NCBI GenBank assembly: GCA_010671965.1
Contig: JAAHIC010000153.1
Coordinates: forward strand, 1-8,363
DNA: 8,363 nt
DNA from: Leptolyngbya sp. SIO4C5
GTDB lineage: Bacteria > Cyanobacteriota > Cyanobacteriia > Phormidesmidales > Phormidesmidaceae
Direction of reading: 5' to 3'
Below are positions 6,449 through 8,363 of this stretch, piece after piece (positions within the stretch are counted from its first letter, which is position 1; each line of letters begins with the position of its first letter). The translations under genes were made by a program, and so were the position numbers. Below the pieces are notes generated by a model that was not told where the DNA came from, made no database searches, and was given only the letters and a program-made list of their open reading frames with translations.

Positions 6449-6817
6449 TTAATCTTCATCTAAAGGCAGTCCAAAGCGGACTTTCCCCTTACCAAAGTAG
6501 CGGCCAAACTGCAGTTCGTAAACTTCGTCTTCGTCTTGAGTTTCTACCTCTAGATCTGAGCAGGGATAGCTAACGCACAGCAGCGCGTACCCCTGCCGCC
6601 TCAGGTCAGGTGAAAGCCCCATTGCTTCTGGCTGGTTGACCTCACCAGAAAGCACCCGCACGGCACAGGTGGTGCAAGCTCCGTTGCGGCAGGCAAAGGG
6701 TAAGTTGGCCCCCTGATTCTCGGCAGTCTGTAAAATATAGCGATCGGCAGGCACTTCTACCGTATAGTCAGTCCCTTGCTGCCGATGATGAACCCGAACA
6801 GTGTAAGAATCAGTCAT
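6449..6817 (-). CDS. fed2: [2Fe-2S] plant-type ferredoxin, Fed2/FdC2-like
   Basis: A 122-residue soluble electron carrier. The cluster ligands form the plant-type pattern C43-RNGA-C48-TT-C51 and C81 (LLCVSYP), with an extra cysteine at C86. It is about 25 residues longer than photosynthetic PetF (near 97) because of a C-terminal tail after the acidic QDEDE segment: VYELQFGRYF (99-108), then a short basic stretch and an acidic end. This tail is what I recall as the signature of cyanobacterial Fed2 (Synechocystis sll1382, also 122 residues) and plant FdC2, a group linked to the low-iron response rather than linear photosynthetic flow. The N-terminal half (TVRVHHRQQGTDYTVEVPADRYILQTAENQGANLPFA) is ordinary for the fold. 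It is the first gene of the minus-strand run. No Shine-Dalgarno precedes the ATG. Ferredoxin identity is certain; the Fed2 assignment is from motif memory. Confidence 0.93.
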   Translation of the reverse strand: MTDSYTVRVHHRQQGTDYTVEVPADRYILQTAENQGANLPFACRNGACTTCAVRVLSGEVNQPEAMGLSPDLRRQGYALLCVSYPCSDLEVETQDEDEVYELQFGRYFGKGKVRFGLPLDED

Positions 6818-6844
6818 GAATTAAAAGCCAGCAAACCAAGTGTC

Positions 6845-6870
6845 CACAGCCTCGATCATAGCGGCCTGTG
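6845..6870 (-). promoter_or_regulatory. Possible promoter of the fed2-like gene, with dyad
   Basis: On the minus strand TATGAT (6860-6855) matches the -10 consensus at five of six bases and would start RNA about 30 bases before the ATG. No -35 fits at normal spacing; TTGCCA (6877-6872) is a five-of-six match but only 11 bp away. CACAG (6845-6849) and CTGTG (6866-6870) form an inverted repeat centred exactly on the -10, which could be an operator. The site lies in the divergent spacer with tRNA-Ser. Confidence 0.35.
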
Positions 6871-6902
6871 CTGGCAAATCTGAGATTTTCTGTGCTTTGG
6901 GG

Positions 6903-6930
6903 CTGAATTTCTGATACGATATCGATTCAG
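6903..6930. repeat. Inverted repeat upstream of tRNA-Ser
   Basis: CTGAAT at 6903-6908 is mirrored by ATTCAG at 6925-6930, enclosing the 8-bp palindrome CGATATCG (6917-6924). It lies 26-53 bp before the tRNA, where its promoter should be; TACGAT at 6915-6920 is a weak -10 candidate within it. Its significance is unproven. Confidence 0.3.
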
Positions 6931-6955
6931 TGCAGAAAACTAAACATGCACCTCT

Positions 6956-7043
6956 GGAGAGGTGGCCGAGTGGTTGAAGGCGCAGCACTGGAAATGCTGT
7001 TTATCCTAACCGGGTAACGAGGGTTCGAATCCCTCCCTCTCCG
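6956..7043 (+). tRNA. trnS-GGA: tRNA-Ser (anticodon GGA)
   Basis: An 88-base class II tRNA. The acceptor stem GGAGAGG (6956-6962) pairs with CCTCTCC (7036-7042), and G7043 is the discriminator base, as usual for serine. The anticodon stem CAGCA/TGCTG (6983-6987/6995-6999) encloses loop CTGGAAA with anticodon GGA at 6990-6992, reading UCC and UCU. The long variable arm (7000-7018) folds as a 6-bp stem TTATCC/GGGTAA, the identity feature of tRNA-Ser. The T-arm GAGGG-TTCGAAT-CCCTC spans 7019-7035. CCA is not encoded and must be added after transcription. No intron is present. The gene lies on the opposite strand to both neighbours. Confidence 0.97.
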
Positions 7044-7056
7044 TTTTAATTTTTAC
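7044..7056 (+). terminator. T-rich tract after tRNA-Ser
   Basis: TTTTAATTTTTA directly follows the tRNA 3' end. With the T-arm and acceptor stems as upstream hairpin it could end transcription, but no dedicated stem-loop precedes it. It lies 31 bp before the convergent transporter gene's stop codon. Confidence 0.3.
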
Positions 7057-7086
7057 CGGCTGCAAGTATTTATCTTTAACTGACAG

Positions 7087-8363
7087 CTAACTAGCGGCAC
7101 GTTTCTTCTTGCCCGTCATGCGCTCAAAGCTCAGGGCGGCAACGCCTAAAGTGACCAGCAAAATGCCAATCCACTCAATGAGCTGTAGGTTAGTCTGAGC
7201 CCCCGGCGTAATGATAGCAGCGAGTACTGCCGTTACTACCGGGCCGCTAGAGGCGACGATGGAGGCTTTAGCAGCCCCCATTAGACGAACGCCATAGTTA
7301 TTGAACAAGTAGCCTATCAGGGTCAAGACGCCTAACAGCAAAAAGCTAATCACCAAAGCCGATGCATTAAGCGGCGGCTCCAACCGCGCTCCCAGCAGCG
7401 GATAGCCCAGAGCTTGGGAAACAGATAAAGCCGCGACGACCCCGCCAGTTAGCACCAGAATCGTGGTGAACTGCAGCAAGGTAACTGGCACCGGATGCAG
7501 TTTGCGAAAGCTAATCTGCATGGCAATCAAATACAAGGCAAAAGCAACGCTAGAGAGCAAGGCAGCTCCTAGCCCCCAAGGCGAAATATTGCCTCCAGCA
7601 AGTAAATAGCTATTGATGGTCGGCCAGGAAACCATGAAGATGCCCATAGCGATCGCTACCATCACCATGCCGCGCAGAGCCGTCGGGCGATCGCCAAACA
7701 AGAACCAGGCCAATGGCACCGTAATCAACGGATACATAAACAGCAGCGTCACCGCCACGCCGGAACCAATTTCAGGAATAGCTTTATAAATTAGAATCTG
7801 GGACGTAAACAAAAAGAAACCGCTGCCAATTACCTGCAGAACCGAACGGCGATCGCGTCCCTCTAAAAACTGACTCAAATCGCGCCAAACGGCGGGATAA
7901 AGCTGCGGTGCAATCAGCGCCATAATCGGCAGCACCACCAGCATCCGCAAAAACAGCAGCAATAGGGCATTGGGCACATTCAGCGGCAAAACTTGCCCCA
8001 CGGGCAGTAAATTGAACAACCGCGCTCCCCGACCGATAATCTGCACCAAAACATTGTGAAAAGACAGGGCCAGGGTAGACATAAAGATCAGCGCTAAGCC
8101 CTTTTGCAGCCGCGAAAGCTGACGTACAGAGACAGGGCCGAGGGACCGAGTCGGAGCCGGGAGCTGCTCTGGTGGTAAATCCGCCGTCTCACCGGCTATC
8201 TGCGCTCTGGGAGATTGAAGATAAGGGTCGGCAGACGGCGGTATCTGGCCCATTTGCTGCTGTAGCTGCTGATTGAGCCGTCCTACTAAAGCATCTAAGA
8301 TGACTTCCCCCTGTTTTTCCAGAGAATGCATCCGACTAATTTGCCGATTCAGACCGCTTTGAT
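7087..8363 (-). CDS. EamA/DMT-family transporter (5' end outside window)
   Basis: At least 414 residues counted from the in-frame ATG at 8331. Residues about 77-403 form the ten-helix drug/metabolite transporter fold with two EamA halves (about 77-235 and 253-403); the second half ends with the typical AAKASIVASSGPVVTAVLAA segment (353-372) and a basic tail GKKKRAAS. A hydrophilic, proline-containing N-terminal region (1-75), glutamine-rich around 20-26, precedes the first helix, much longer than in plain DMT proteins. The frame stays open from 8331 to the window edge, encoding LNRQISR just before that methionine, with no Shine-Dalgarno sequence there. I therefore think the real start is further upstream and the gene is partial here; cyanobacterial DMT proteins of this type, as I recall, carry a long helical N-terminal extension. 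Substrate is unknown. It converges on tRNA-Ser, so it is not part of the fed2 run. Confidence 0.88.
   Translation of the reverse strand, partial: QSGLNRQISRMHSLEKQGEVILDALVGRLNQQLQQQMGQIPPSADPYLQSPRAQIAGETADLPPEQLPAPTRSLGPVSVRQLSRLQKGLALIFMSTLALSFHNVLVQIIGRGARLFNLLPVGQVLPLNVPNALLLLFLRMLVVLPIMALIAPQLYPAVWRDLSQFLEGRDRRSVLQVIGSGFFLFTSQILIYKAIPEIGSGVAVTLLFMYPLITVPLAWFLFGDRPTALRGMVMVAIAMGIFMVSWPTINSYLLAGGNISPWGLGAALLSSVAFALYLIAMQISFRKLHPVPVTLLQFTTILVLTGGVVAALSVSQALGYPLLGARLEPPLNASALVISFLLLGVLTLIGYLFNNYGVRLMGAAKASIVASSGPVVTAVLAAIITPGAQTNLQLIEWIGILLVTLGVAALSFERMTGKKKRAAS

Noticed and set aside
6956..7043. tRNA gene as an integration site with an adjacent genomic island
   Set aside because: No integrase, no repeated copy of the tRNA 3' end that I could find, and HIP1 occurs on both sides.
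8332..8363. Promoter region of the transporter
   Set aside because: The reading frame remains open here and reads like coding sequence, so it is more likely part of the gene.

Overview
The window reads as an ordinary, gene-dense piece of a cyanobacterial chromosome. The strongest base-level evidence is the octamer GCGATCGC (HIP1), seen at least 13 times in 8.4 kb (starts at 1002, 1020, 2441, 2460, 2826, 3449, 4457, 5461, 6089, 6418, 7649, 7687, 7849); roughly one per 65 kb would be expected by chance at balanced composition. The gene content agrees: a System II cytochrome c pair of plastid type (ccdA, ccs1), a plant-type [2Fe-2S] ferredoxin with the C-terminal tail of the cyanobacterial Fed2 / plant FdC2 group, a HisRS-like HisZ, and a seven-iron-type bacterial ferredoxin. 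Genus cannot be read from this.

Layout. Plus strand, 107-2321: ccdA then ccs1, 49 bp apart, probably co-transcribed; together they deliver reductant and haem for thylakoid-lumen cytochrome c assembly. A 154-bp convergent spacer (2322-2475) follows, with a small hairpin after ccs1 and a longer hairpin made from two HIP1 sites next to the ferredoxin stop. Minus strand, read right to left from 6817 to 2476: Fed2-like ferredoxin, SNase-fold lipoprotein, inositol-monophosphatase-family enzyme, (103 bp gap), DnaJ-TPR protein, hisZ (start overlaps the previous stop by one base), (57 bp gap), seven-iron-type ferredoxin. A tRNA-Ser(GGA) lies on the plus strand at 6956-7043, divergent from the Fed2-like gene. 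The right edge holds most of an EamA/DMT-family transporter on the minus strand whose reading frame is still open at the window end.

How the genes may work together. ccdA/ccs1 form a clear functional pair. The minus-strand run is mixed: two different ferredoxins, a histidine-pathway regulator, a co-chaperone-like TPR protein and a phosphatase of uncertain substrate. From memory, the order Fed2 / inositol monophosphatase / DnaJ-like protein also occurs in Synechocystis PCC 6803 (sll1382-sll1383-sll1384), which would make this a conserved neighbourhood; that needs a database check.

No mobile element, CRISPR array, rRNA, prophage, broken gene or clearly novel system was seen. No gene-free stretch exceeds 300 bases. 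The more interesting points are residue-level: substituted metal ligands in the SNase protein, one missing cluster cysteine in the bacterial ferredoxin, a retained C-terminal domain in HisZ, and a HIP1-bearing tandem duplication inside the first membrane helix of Ccs1.
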